This document shows positions 25,201 through 34,770 of a stretch of DNA of 64,000 nucleotides, piece by piece. This DNA comes from Dillenia suffruticosa (Eukaryota; Streptophyta; Magnoliopsida; Dilleniales; Dilleniaceae), in contig JAVTVX010000013.1 in NCBI GenBank assembly GCA_033439265.1, forward strand, positions 3,994,501 through 4,058,500, given 5' to 3'. Positions within the stretch are counted from its first letter, which is position 1. Every line of letters starts with the position of its first letter. Below the pieces are notes generated by a model. It was not told the origin of the DNA. It saw nothing but the letters and a program-made list of their open reading frames with translations, and did no database searches. The translations under genes were made by a program, and so were the position numbers.

Positions 25201-26267
25201 CTCTTCTTAGTTATGATTTCTCTAAGTGCAACAGTGACTCATCTTTATTTACAAAATTTTTTAATGAAAAGGTCACCGTTGTACTTATCTATGTCGATGA
25301 CATAATCATAACCGGGAATGATATAAAGCAAATAGATCAAGTCAAAAATTTTCTTAAGTCTAAATTTAAAATTAAAGATTTAGGGAAATTAAGATACTTT
25401 CTAGGTATAGAACTTGCCTACTCCTCTAAAGGGCTTGTTCTATCCCGAAGAAAATACACGTTTGATCTTTTGCAGGAAACAGGTAAAATTGGAGTTAAAC
25501 CAGATTGTAATCCAATCTCAACCTTTGAAGAAGAAAAGGATAATAATCAATTCTTTACTGACATATCGAGATACCAGAGACTCGTTGGAAAACTCATTTA
25601 CTTGACGATCACCAGGCCAGATATAGCATATGCGGTTAGTCGAATCAGCCAGCATATGCATAATCCAAAAATAGGACATTGGAGAGCAGCCGAAAGAATC
25701 TTGAGGTACCTAAAGGGCTCTCCTGGGCGTGGAATATGGATGAAGTGCAACCAAAATTCTGAAATTATTGGATATTGTGATGCGGATTGGGCCGGAGATT
25801 CTCAAGATAGAAGATCTACAACAGGCTTTTGTATGTGTGTGGGAGGTAATCTAGTGTCTTGGAGAAGTAAGAAACAATCAGTAGTTTCAAGATCTAGTGC
25901 GGAAGCGGAATATAGAGCTATGGCAGCATCGACAAGTGAGATTATATGGCTTAAAACCCTAGTTGAAGACTTGGGGTTCAAGGTCACAATACCAATTCAG
26001 CTTTTTTGTGATAATCAATCGGCTATTCACATTGCCTCAAATCCAGTATTTCATGAGCGGACCAAACATATTGAAGTGGATTGTCATTTTGTGCGACAAA
26101 AGATTGAAGACAAAACCATAATCACCCCTTACGTAAAGAGTAGTGAACAACTTGCTGATATTTTCACCAAGGGAACTACGGCTAGTCACATGAATAATAT
26201 TCTCGACAAGTTAGACTCCATCGATATATATTCACCAAACTTGAAGGGGAGTGTTGAAAATACATAG
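22205..26267 (+). pseudogene. Copia gag-pol polyprotein, broken
   Basis: Gag begins at about 22205 and includes a capsid-like region (TNYFQWVGHIKRSL). A zinc knuckle follows (CSHCKRLNHTKEKC, spacing C-X2-C-X4-H-X4-C). The protease has WLIDSGCDYHM. Integrase shows an HHCC-type zinc region, then the catalytic core with DIW, DNGGEY and ERKN. Reverse transcriptase has VYKVKHKSDG, LNKAIYGLKQSPRTWY and the active site YVDDIIITG. RNase H has CDADWAGDSQDRRSTTG. Breaks are in-frame TGA stops at 22781, 23300 and 24906 and a frameshift near 23590-23625. The 24906 stop looks like CpG-to-TpG decay of an arginine codon. The frame otherwise stays open, so decay is recent, but the element cannot make its own full polyprotein. 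Confidence 0.93.
26237..26251 (+). other. Polypurine tract
   Basis: The stretch ending TTGAAGGGGAG abuts the right LTR and is identical to that left of the 21512 LTR. It is the expected start site for plus-strand DNA synthesis. Confidence 0.8.
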
Positions 26268-26900
26268 GTCCACTTGGGCCCAAGATTTCTGGCCCAAGTG
26301 GGCCCATGACTGCAACGGCTATAATAACCGTTGCACCTCCAACGGCTTCATAGCCGTTGGAGGATTTCACATTTTTCACCTCCAACGGCTACATAGCCAT
26401 CGGAGGATTTCCCCATTTCTTTTTATTTTTTTATTTTTTTTATTTTTATTTTTTCTTTCTCTCTCCTCCATCTTCTATAAATAGGATCTTTCTCTTCTCT
26501 TGTATTCATCACTTGGAAGACAATCTCTCTTCTCCTTTTCTCTCTTTATAATATTGAGATAATTTCTTTTTCACATTCAATAGAAGAAATTCTCTTCATT
26601 TTTCAATTTCATTTTTTCTTGATAAATCTTTCTCCTTATTTTTCTCTTTACTTGATCACATTCTTTATCTCTCTTTGTCTATATTTAAATTTGTGCTCCA
26701 AACTTTAGTAAAGCCCATTCTCTAGTATGCGATGGCATAGCATGTCTAGGAAAGTTCTGTCAAGTGATAAACATTTGTCCAAGGAAAGAGGTTCTTAAGC
26801 GAGGACAGACGAGCTCCACCTCTTTCCTGAGAACTTTCCTGGTGCTCCCTGCTACAGAACGGTTTGGGTTGAATTTAAGTAAGGTTTACAAATTTTTACA
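26252..26900 (+). repeat. Copia LTR, right copy
   Basis: This is a 649-bp copy of the LTR with the same TG...CA ends. It lacks a 14-base stretch present in the left copy near 21790-21803. It carries point changes that weaken two of the AACGGCT inverted repeats (26330s and 26398-26401). Confidence 0.93.
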
Positions 26901-26905
26901 CAGAA

Positions 26906-29094
26906 CTGTACATTTTTCATCTCTTTTTTTGAAAATTTTTATTCTCAATTAGTTTTCTAGATTTTCTGAGTCTTGATATGAGGAAATTGAAATTGATTTA
27001 AATTCTCCGATTCTTGTTGACATCAAGGACTCAAAAACAAAGGGAGAAGCGAAGATTAGACATCGAAGTCGAAGGGAGATGAAGACTCAGAAATTGATTT
27101 TTACTCGCTTCTCCCTACGTCTTCTAGGGTTTCTAAGGCAACTCAAAACCCAAAGGTGACAAGGGGTTGTGGGTTACCCGCCTTGACCCGCATTTACCTG
27201 TAGATTTTTTCGGGTTCGCTGCATGTGCGGTCTTTCTAACAAACCAAATTGACCCGATCAGATTTTTTCGAAAGATCTATCTAACAAACCGAGTTGACCC
27301 GATCTGACCGACAGATCCATCCAGATTTAATATTTATGCTTTCAACACAAAAAACCTTAAAAATTATTTTTATTCTTAATGTATTGAACTAAATTGAAAA
27401 AAGAAAAACGGTCCAAAGGCTTGAAGAAGCACCGTAGTGACTGTATTCAACACAATTGTGCTTCTTGGTCCGATCAGTGGCGACCAGCGAGGTTGGGTTC
27501 ATCCAGAGGCGAGTAGTCGCGATGCTCCCATTGGGTTCTCATGGTTTTGTTTTCAGGGGCCCCCCGGGGTTGGGGGGGGTGGTGCTGATTTTCCACCTCA
27601 TTTTGATGACATTTTAAAAAAAAAAAAACAAATGATATCAGGAGTCAACGTTTCAATTAATGTGGTCTGAAACGTTGCCCGAAACGATTTAAAAAAAAAA
27701 TTCTTTCAATATAATTTTATCGATTTTTAAATTTTAAATATAAAATTTAATTTAAAAAAATCATACAACAAAAAGAGATTCTTGTATTTCACTTTGAGAA
27801 TGAAAATTTTAATTTAATTTTTTAAAAAAAATTAAAATTAATATATTTAAAAAAAGAACATGAATTAAATTGATTTTTAAAAAGTGAAAATTAATGCCAG
27901 GAGAAAAATTGAATTTAAATTTTGTAAAGAAAAAAAAAATTAAAACCAATCTGTTCAGAAAAATTAAATTTTATTTTTTTAAAGATAGAAAATTAATAAA
28001 TTTTGTTTTAGAGAATGATTTATATTTTTAGAGTCAAAAAATCAATATGCTACGAGAAAAAAAAATGCAAATTAAATTAATTTTTCAAAAAAAAAAAAGA
28101 AAATTAATATGCTTAATTTAAAATAAAAATTGAAATTTTCAAGAGAGAACCTAAAATAAATGTGTTTAGAAAAATTTTTTAAATATAGAATATTGATGTG
28201 TTTAATTTTAAAGATAGAAATTAAATTTATTTTTTAAAAAGAAAAGACAATATAAATCAAACTAATTTTTCTAATATAAAAAAAATTATATGCTTAATTT
28301 TAAAGAAAAATTAAAATAAATATATTTAAAGAGGGAAAATAGGAAGCTAATTGATTGTTTAGGAAGATAAAACTAAGGTGTTTAGTTTTAAAAAAGATAA
28401 AAAATAAATTTAGTTTTAGAGAAAATTAAAGATCAATGCAATAAATTCCTACCTTTTAGCTTTTATATTTTTATCCCACCAAATGCTAACTCTGTATCAT
28501 GTGTGTAATATAATTAACAATATAAGACATCAAATTTTATCAGAGAGGGACTTGATATTGGACTTTTGTGCCATAAAATCATTAAGAAATTGGATGTCTG
28601 TTATTTAATAGATAATTTGACATTTTTAGTATTACTCGGTAAATATTGTAATTAAAATTTTACTATAATAACAAAGAAGCAGTTACAGTTCACCAAAATC
28701 TCCACCCCCATTCAAGAAAAATTAATTAAAAAAAAAAATCATTATTGAAAGGTTCCAAATGTATCCCCGCCCTACCCCCACAGTCATTCTTCAGATCGAG
28801 GCAAATTAAAAGTTGAGCAAATGGAACTTTACCAAAAATATTTTAAATTGACATCATAAAAATAAACTCGACATATATAAATATATATATTAAACTGTGA
28901 AAATTTTATTCATCAAGCACTCGCTATTCAACACTTCCCGATGATTATCAATTCCAACACACGTTGATTAAGTAAAATCATTTGCAACAGTATTCAATAT
29001 TTAAAGATTGAAAAAATAACCCTTAAATATACGATGATCTGAATTAATTGAAATATAAACTCTCATACAAAGTTAATATGGTATCAAAAAAAAT
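26906..29094. other. Gene-free AT-rich interval with degenerate repeats
   Basis: I see no gene. Near 27225-27320 a unit containing CTAACAAACC and TTGACCCGATC occurs twice in tandem. From about 27670 to 28450 the DNA consists of loosely periodic A/T-rich units with AGAGAAAATTAA and TGTTTAGTTTTA, also seen at 48.6-49.4 kb. A G-run lies near 27567. Confidence 0.6.
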
Positions 29095-29280
29095 TCAACA
29101 ATACGGAGCACACCCTTTGGCAAAAAAGCTCTGAATTCCTGTGTCCCTGACAAATGCAACCATAAACGGCAAAAACCCAAGTGCAAAAAGAAGCAGACCA
29201 GAATAAGAATCAGAGGTTTTGATCAAGAGTTGATCATGAGGAGTTGAAACCTGAAAGCTTTGTAGCCGTTTCTTTGCCAT
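29095..29280 (-). CDS. Possible 61-residue small membrane protein
   Basis: I do not recognise the family. The frame reads MAKKRLQSFQ, then LIKTSDSYSG, then one strongly hydrophobic segment (LLLFALGFLPFMVAFV, about residues 30-45), and ends in SFFAKGCAPYC. The composition, the basic N terminus and the Cys-rich end look protein-like and unlike the A/T-rich surroundings. A second possible start 21 bases upstream (ATG ending at 29301) follows a CAG that could be a splice acceptor. A telo-box-like tract (29727-29739) lies about 450 bases upstream, in a region that looks like a promoter and leader. It could equally be the last exon of a larger gene or chance. The role is unknown. Confidence 0.5.
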   Translation of the reverse strand: MAKKRLQSFQVSTPHDQLLIKTSDSYSGLLLFALGFLPFMVAFVRDTGIQSFFAKGCAPYC

Positions 29281-30540
29281 GACATAACACAAAGATGTCA
29301 TCTGTATAGATCATCACGAAAGCTCCACAAGATAGAGCTATCACTGAATGAAGGAGACAAATCTAGATGATCCCATTTGAAGATTCGATCTCTCTCTAGT
29401 GATCAATATATGAAGGCCTCAAAAAACCCTAATTTCACATAAACTGAAGAATGTGATCAAATTGATCAAAACCCAGAGAAATTAAGGGAAACCCATGTCC
29501 AGAAATGTTATTTGACTTATAACATCATAAATCATAACTTCAATCCATGGAAAATTCCTCTGATCCCAATCCAAAACCAAAACCCTGTCGACCCTAATTC
29601 CCAAATCTCACAATTCAACAGAATAAAAGAAAAAAAGGGGAAAAAATGCGGATTTTGAACAGATCACCGGACGAAAGACAACCAACTTTCGTTTTGTGGC
29701 AGAACAAGAAAAATAAAGACCCTCTAAAACCCTAACCCTGATTTAAGGTTTTTCATAAAGTGGACGACTTTTCTCTTAAAAAGGTTGTGCTAAAGACTCT
29801 GGCTATGCGAAATAGCAAACAGAAAATTGCTTTTTTTTAACTTTGGATTAATAAACTAATTTATGTCAAATTTTATTAATTCCACTTTTACTTTATTTCA
29901 AAAATATATTATATATTTTGACCTATAAAGAAAACTATTTCACAAGAAATTTTGTAATTTTGATTATTTTTCATTTTTTATAAAGAAGATTTCGGATCTG
30001 GATTTAAATGACAGAAATGATAATGGCAGGCTGTGTTGTGCCAAGACCTTTTGTTAATGCAGAGAGAGAGAGAGTGAGAGAGAATTTGTATGGTTGCTTC
30101 CATGTTCAATATTCCAGAAAGTTGGTTTCCAACATTAATCAGCATTGTGTAACGAAGCTTTGCTCGATGGTCAAAGGCAGAAAACAATTTTCCAAAAACT
30201 GCTTTGGATTATTGAACAAGGGCCTTACCTTGAAACTTCAGCTTTATCCAGGTCAGCTTTAGAATACTCGGCTCATTGGGTGAGAGAGAGTTAAGAGCCA
30301 TGCACGAAAATAGCTTTATTTTTAAAATAATATCATTAAAAAAATATTTTCAATTCTAACACTTATATTAAATCATGAAAACTCAATAACTCAATATACA
30401 TTGTATATACCGAGTCTTTAAGAGACATAAAACTAAACATATACGGTATATGTCAAAGTCTTAAAGACTCGACCTATGAATGCTAAGTTTGGAAATTTTT
30501 TTTCCAAAATGTGTTTTTTAATTTTCTTTTTAATTTATTT
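29281..30540. other. Probable leader/promoter of the small ORF and AT-rich spacer
   Basis: The part from 29281 to about 29780 is of moderate GC content with a telo-box-like AAACCCTAACCCT at 29727-29739. It could be the leader of the minus-strand small ORF. Beyond this the DNA is A/T-rich with a short GA tract near 30060. I see no supported gene. Confidence 0.45.
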
Positions 30541-30569
30541 CCTTACATATCTCAAGAGTTAATCAAGGG

Positions 30570-31020
30570 GAAGAGAGAGAGACACGTGAAGTCGACTTCA
30601 TGGAGTCAATTAACTTTTTTATTTTTTCTTTTCTTGTTGAAAATCGACTTCCTCTGACAGACTAATCAGAAAGTAAGAACTCAATTTATTAAAAATCGAT
30701 TTGAAGTCGATTTTAGTTTTGGAAGAAAAAAACCCCATTTCTGGAATTTCAAACTTTTTTAATATTTTGAAAAATAACCTTCAATTAATTTTAGAATAGG
30801 GTTTTGAAAACTTGTGAAGTAGTTTTCTCAAAAATTAACTTTAAAGCCCAAGTTTCCGAAAATCGACTTCAAAATCAGACTTCCCAAAAACTGACTTCAA
30901 AATTGAATTCTTGAAAATCGACTTTCAAGTTGAACAAACAGATAAATGGGTTGTGAAGTAGATTAACCAAGAATCGAGTTGAAATCAACTTCAAAGTCGG
31001 GAAGTCCTAAAAACTACTTC
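30570..31020. repeat. Cluster of AAATCGACTTC-like motifs
   Basis: About eight imperfect copies of an 11-base motif close to AAATCGACTTC, in both orientations (for example TCGACTTCA, GAAGTCGATTTT, ATCGACTTCAAA, AACTGACTTCAAA), are scattered over 450 bases. They are not evenly spaced. The origin is unknown. Confidence 0.6.
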
Positions 31021-31373
31021 ACGATCAATATTCTAATTTTGAAACCTTATTAAAAACAAAAATATTTTAATAAATTATATCCCATTTCACAATATTATCC
31101 GAAATAACCCATCTAACATCTACAAAATATGAACAAAAAACACAAAACTTAGCATGTGTTATTTCACATTTAGCAAATAAAAGTCAATGACCCGAACAAA
31201 TATAATCTCTCCCAAAGAAATATTTAATACCATCATAGGATTTTAATCAGAAGAATAATCAGATTAATCAGATGACGCGGAAAAAACTAAATTCAATTCC
31301 AAACAATACCCAAATCAAAGAAGATACCTCACATTCTCCAATGAGGAAAACACTAGAAACCCTTCTCCCATTT

Positions 31374-31403
31374 CCATCAATTGCATAGTAAACCAATTGA
31401 TGG
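31374..31403. repeat. 10-bp perfect inverted repeat
   Basis: CCATCAATTG at 31374-31383 and CAATTGATGG at 31394-31403 are exact complements around a 10-base spacer. The hairpin lies just beyond the last snoRNA in the direction of transcription, separated by (AT)n and (AG)n tracts. Confidence 0.7.
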
Positions 31404-31433
31404 ATAATATATATATATATAGAGAGAGAGAGA

Positions 31434-31524
31434 AGAGTCATCAGATAGGAGCGAAAGACTATGAAATAAGTTATAATCACAATTAAAATCATGTGAACTA
31501 TGCTTCTGATCATCACTTGACTCT
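31434..31524 (-). ncRNA. C/D-box snoRNA, dual 25S guide (U51/U80-like)
   Basis: This is a small nucleolar RNA of about 91 nt that would direct ribose methylation of 25S rRNA. A 7-bp terminal stem (AGAGTCA with TGACTCT) closes it. Box C is GTGATGA (31516-31510) and box D is CTGA (31444-31441). Upstream of D, the guide (31445-31461) can pair over about 17 bases with 25S AUAGGGGCGAAAGACUA, with one U-G pair. By the box D plus five rule the target is a G equivalent to yeast G908. A second guide (31493-31503), before a D'-like ATGA, pairs over 11 bases with 25S GUGAACUAUGC. This predicts an A equivalent to yeast A807. It is the last member of the cluster. The rRNA sequences are from memory. Confidence 0.85.
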
Positions 31525-31597
31525 CTCAAATCCATAAAATGGTACTCTTTATCTTCAAAAAATAAATAAATAAATAAAAGAAATAGAAAAAGAAATT

Positions 31598-31682
31598 GAG
31601 CCTCAGAAGGAAGGCAGTAGATGAGTTTGTAATCATGACAATCTCAGACTAACGAGATTCAATTTTCATTCATCACAGGCAA
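31598..31682 (-). ncRNA. U16: C/D-box snoRNA, U16-like (18S and 25S guides)
   Basis: Box C is GTGATGA (31676-31670), the internal D' is CTGA (31647-31644) and box D is CTGA (31606-31603). The terminal stem is short (GCC with GGC). Upstream of D, 31607-31617 is complementary to 18S AAGGAAGGCAG. This places the predicted methylation on the A targeted by human U16 and yeast snR87. Upstream of D', 31648-31660 is complementary to 25S ACUAACGAGAUUC, predicting an A in that loop. The identification as U16 rests on the D guide. Length is about 85 nt. It lies between the U27-like and U51/U80-like members with spacings of 70-75 bases, typical of plant polycistronic snoRNA genes. Confidence 0.82.
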
Positions 31683-31758
31683 CAAAAATTAAAATAAAAT
31701 TATACGAAAACCTCAAAATCAAAAACATCAAGACAAAGTATTGTGAAGATTAAAGAAA

Positions 31759-31847
31759 ATGGCCTCATAGAGAAGATTAGATTCGTCAACAAAGAAAAGA
31801 TTCAGACATATGCTTGTCTAAATTTGAAGTTTTTAATCATCGGCCAT
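31759..31847 (-). ncRNA. U27: C/D-box snoRNA, U27-like (18S guide)
   Basis: A 6-bp terminal stem (ATGGCC with GGCCAT) closes an 89-nt unit. Box C is imperfect (CGATGA instead of UGAUGA), and the terminal box D is ATGA instead of CTGA. The internal D' box is a perfect CTGA (31805-31802). The sequence just upstream (31807-31818) is complementary over 12 bases to 18S CAUAUGCUUGUC near the 5' end of the molecule. The plus-five rule gives the A modified by human U27 and yeast snR74. The D guide matches no rRNA I recall. The weakened terminal boxes could lower stability; the intact stem and guide argue that it is still a real unit. Confidence 0.72.
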
Positions 31848-31909
31848 ACAAATGATAATAATAACAATGAAAAGAGAATAGAAATTGCAGAGATGAAGAT
31901 GGTTAAGAA

Positions 31910-32015
31910 AGGACTCAGATTATGGGTGGTGATATAGCAGAGTGGTCGGCAAAGGCGAAGAAGATCGCCTTTTTACGACGAACGAGACCTTTCTTACTAT
32001 CATCATCATTGTCCT
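31910..32015 (-). ncRNA. C/D-box snoRNA, dual 18S guide (U33/snR55-like)
   Basis: The 106-nt unit has a terminal stem (AGGAC with GTCCT), box C ATGATGA (32009-32003) and box D CTGA (31918-31915). The D guide (31921-31933) pairs over 11 bases, plus a G-U and one more pair, with 18S UAUGGGUGGUG. This predicts 2'-O-methylation of the U targeted by yeast snR55 and human U33. A second stretch (31978-31990) is complementary over 13 bases to 18S ACGAACGAGACCU, but the D' box after it is not canonical. Between the guides is a perfect 8-bp hairpin (31951-31958 with 31965-31972, loop six), unusual for this class. It is the member nearest the promoter. Confidence 0.85.
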
Positions 32016-32021
32016 CAAATC

Positions 32022-32062
<41 letters not shown>

Positions 32063-32170
32063 ATTTGAAACCCTAAATGCCCTAATGGAGAGTGAAGCGG
32101 CTATATTGTTTGAGGAAGGGTTGGGCTTTGCTGGTTCTTATATAGGCAGCGACAAGCCAACTTAGGGTTT
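32016..32170 (-). promoter_or_regulatory. Promoter and leader of the snoRNA cluster
   Basis: Reading the minus strand there is a telo box (AAACCCTAA, 32170-32162), a TATA box (TATATAAG, 32144-32137), a site II-like TGGGCT on the opposite strand (32122-32127) and a second telo box on the plus strand (32068-32076). A (CT)n tract then leads into the first snoRNA. TATA plus telo box and site II is the usual arrangement for plant snoRNA and ribosome-biogenesis genes. The start of transcription is inferred to lie near 32105-32115. Confidence 0.72.
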
Positions 32171-34770
32171 CGGTAAGTTCGGGAATGGGAAGTTCATATT
32201 TGGTGGTTCGGGTCGGTTTGCGATCATGTGGCTGCAATGCGTTTTGCTCTGGTCTTTATCATTTCTAGCGCAAGATAAAATTTATTTAAATTATTATTAT
32301 GGTATTTATTTTAAATAATTAATTATCTTTTTATATCAGTTAAAATTTATTTTTCTTATAAATTTATAAATTTTATAAAATTTGTAAGTGAAAATTAATT
32401 ATCTCTGGCTTTCATTTTCTATTCTATTAATTCAGAGTGGTTATGTTTAATTTATTTTTGATAAATAGAAAATATTCTCCTTGTATTTTTGTTAATTTTC
32501 TATTACTGTTTTTATTGTTATATTTTTTATGTTTATTTGAATTTATTATTTGAAATTCAAAAAAATTAATTTTTATCATAAAAAATGTATTATTGAAAAA
32601 ATTAATTAGTAAACACTATAACTTACAAAATCATGCACAATTAGGAGCAAGCGAGATAAGTGTGTGCAACTTACCTAAATAATTTTAATTCTTTAGGAGG
32701 AAAAAAAAAAGGGGGAAAACGAAGCCACTCACTTGGGCGGGTCAACTCGGGCCAGAGGCGGAGCCTCAAAAAGCTTTGAGGGGCCGTAACTCTCAAAAGT
32801 CTCAAAATTCTACCATTCTCAAGTTAATTTTTTTTTTACTATATCGATCGATATTTAAAAATATATTTCGATTAATTTGATTCAGAACTTACAGTGCTCT
32901 ATTTAAGAAAACCACTTTCTCAACATAGTCTACTTTATATCCAAGTTACGAATTAAACTTATGATCTTAATTAAAAATTTTAATATCATATTTTCTTAAA
33001 TCAACTTACCGTCGATTAATTTTTTAATTTTTGATTGATACACTTCAAATGAATGCACTATGGCCTTGCAAAATTTTGAAATTTCTATTCCCAGGCGGAG
33101 AAAATAAAATTAATATTCACCTTGACCCCTCCAAAAACACCTGTCCAGTTCTGACACTGGATTGGGCTAGTTCTGACACCTCCAAAAAATTAATATGCAC
33201 TTAGGTTTCTGCACGGGTCGACTGAAAGTTCAACCGCTAACTGACCGCTAAAAATGGGATTTAAAAAATTTTATCCGATTGAATGTTGAATGGTGTCGGT
33301 TCAGTTGTGCTCCGTTGATGGGTACAGTTAGATTAGGTTGCGGGATTAAATAATGGGTTAGGCAAATAGAAGGCCAAGCCGAAAAAAAAAAAGGCAATGG
33401 ATACTCCATCGAAAAAACTCAGAAGCAATGGAGTTATCCCTCAAATCAATAATCACAAGCAGATCTTCGTCGCATCTTGTTTGTCTCTTGTTTTTTTTCA
33501 CCATCCATAAGGATTGCTTGCATCACTCTTCACCACTTTCACTCCTCACCACTTTCCCCCAAAATTCACATTCCACTAAATTGCTCCCAAAATTTCCCAT
33601 AACCAAATAAAAGACCATAAACAAAATACAAACCCATTTCTGAAATACGTCGAAACGACGTCTTCCCTCATCACCGGTCTCTTTCTCTATCTCTAAAATG
33701 TACCTTCCAACAAAGCCCTAGTAACAAAAATTATCTTGAAGATAATCGAACCTGTCCGTGTTGATTATAGAGTAGAGTGAAAACATGATTAAAAATACAT
33801 TCAGGACTCTAATCAGAGAGAGAAAGTAGTGATAGGAACTCTTGATGTTGGGTGTTGATTTTTAGTGGGGAGAGGGAGAAAGAGGAGGAGAGATGTGTGG
33901 CAGCTAAGATTGAAGAGAGACGTGAAGAGAAGAGATCGAGAGCAGCAGAGGGAAAAATGTGAGAAAAGAAGAAAGAAATCAATTTATTCTAGGGGTTTTG
34001 GTTTGGTGGATTGGTTTGGGTTCGAGTTGGCTCATTTGCAAAACGTGTAACCTGCAACCAACCGCCCAAAATATGACTGTCAGGCGAATGGATCGGTTTG
34101 ACTCGGTTACAGCTTTGATCAGATGATATTCTTTTCTTTTCTTTCTTTCTATTTTTTGTTTTTGGGTGGGTATGGGGTCAAAATTCGGGAGGATTTGTTT
34201 TTTGGACGGTCCCAGCCGCACTTCTCAAAAGGAACCTACAAAAGGCTACAGCTTCAAAATAAACCCCTGAATATTTGTTAAACATGCACCAAATGTGTCA
34301 AAATAGAGAAGGCTCGTAGCAACACTATATCAAAACCACCATAAATAGCCATAGCAGAGTCTAGTGCATGACCCACATGAGATCTTCTGTCGTAACAGTA
34401 CCCTCCAATTCACTAAAAATTGAATTAGCTGAAAACTCTTAAGGCAGAAAAAGATTGGCCATACTTGCACTATAGATTGCTGAAGCCGAACTTATCTTCC
34501 ATCGTGGCAAAGAACAAAAAATGGCTATGCAAAATTAAACAAACCCTATTAATTGTCCATCCTATACTTTCAAACAGACTACGTCCTATATTTTACACAA
34601 CAGCCAAATGTTACATCTGCCATCAGAAGTTGACACTCCATCAATCGTATTAATTATCCGGACTTCTGAATAGCAAAACACAAAAATCACATGGCCATTC
34701 TGATGGCTTAATTTGAAATCAAAGAAGAAAATAGCTAAAAATCTTCTAAAACTAAAAGTAACCTTGGTTT
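32171..34770. other. Gene-free interval with possible transposon relic
   Basis: No gene is supported. Near 32753-33150 a segment beginning AGAGGCGGAGCCTC and ending in a CCCCTCC-rich stretch resembles the common plant repeat type with a GGCGGAGCC end, but I found no transposase. The frames at 33428-33610 and 33865-34221 are low-complexity or match nothing I know. The last 500 bases are probably 3' UTR of the COV1-like gene. Confidence 0.45.

Larger units (their letters stand above)
20765..26905 (+). mobile_element. Compound Ty1/copia retrotransposon block
   Basis: The order is: a 3'-terminal internal fragment (about 20770-21511), LTR (21512-22173), complete-length internal region (22174-26251) and LTR (26252-26900). 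The two LTRs are about 98% identical by hand count: about 13 substitutions plus two length changes, one of 14 bases. The order of domains (gag, protease, integrase, RT, RNase H) is that of Ty1/copia. The motif CAGAA is found at 20765-20769, just before the fragment, and at 26901-26905, right after the last LTR. This may be a 5-bp target-site duplication of the whole block, but such a short match could be chance. No third LTR lies on the left. Confidence 0.9.

Noticed and set aside
30008..30262. An 84-codon frame containing a GA tract
   Set aside because: No family resemblance; part of the length is translated microsatellite.
31200..31403. A fifth snoRNA beyond the cluster
   Set aside because: A TTGATGG box C-like motif and CTGA motifs exist, but spacing is too long and there is no terminal stem or rRNA-complementary guide I could find.
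33428..33610. A signal-peptide-like 60-codon frame
   Set aside because: Hydrophobicity is explained by T-rich sequence; no continuation, splice sites or family match.
33660..33680. A box C-like GTGATGA on the minus strand
   Set aside because: No box D at suitable distance and no terminal stem.
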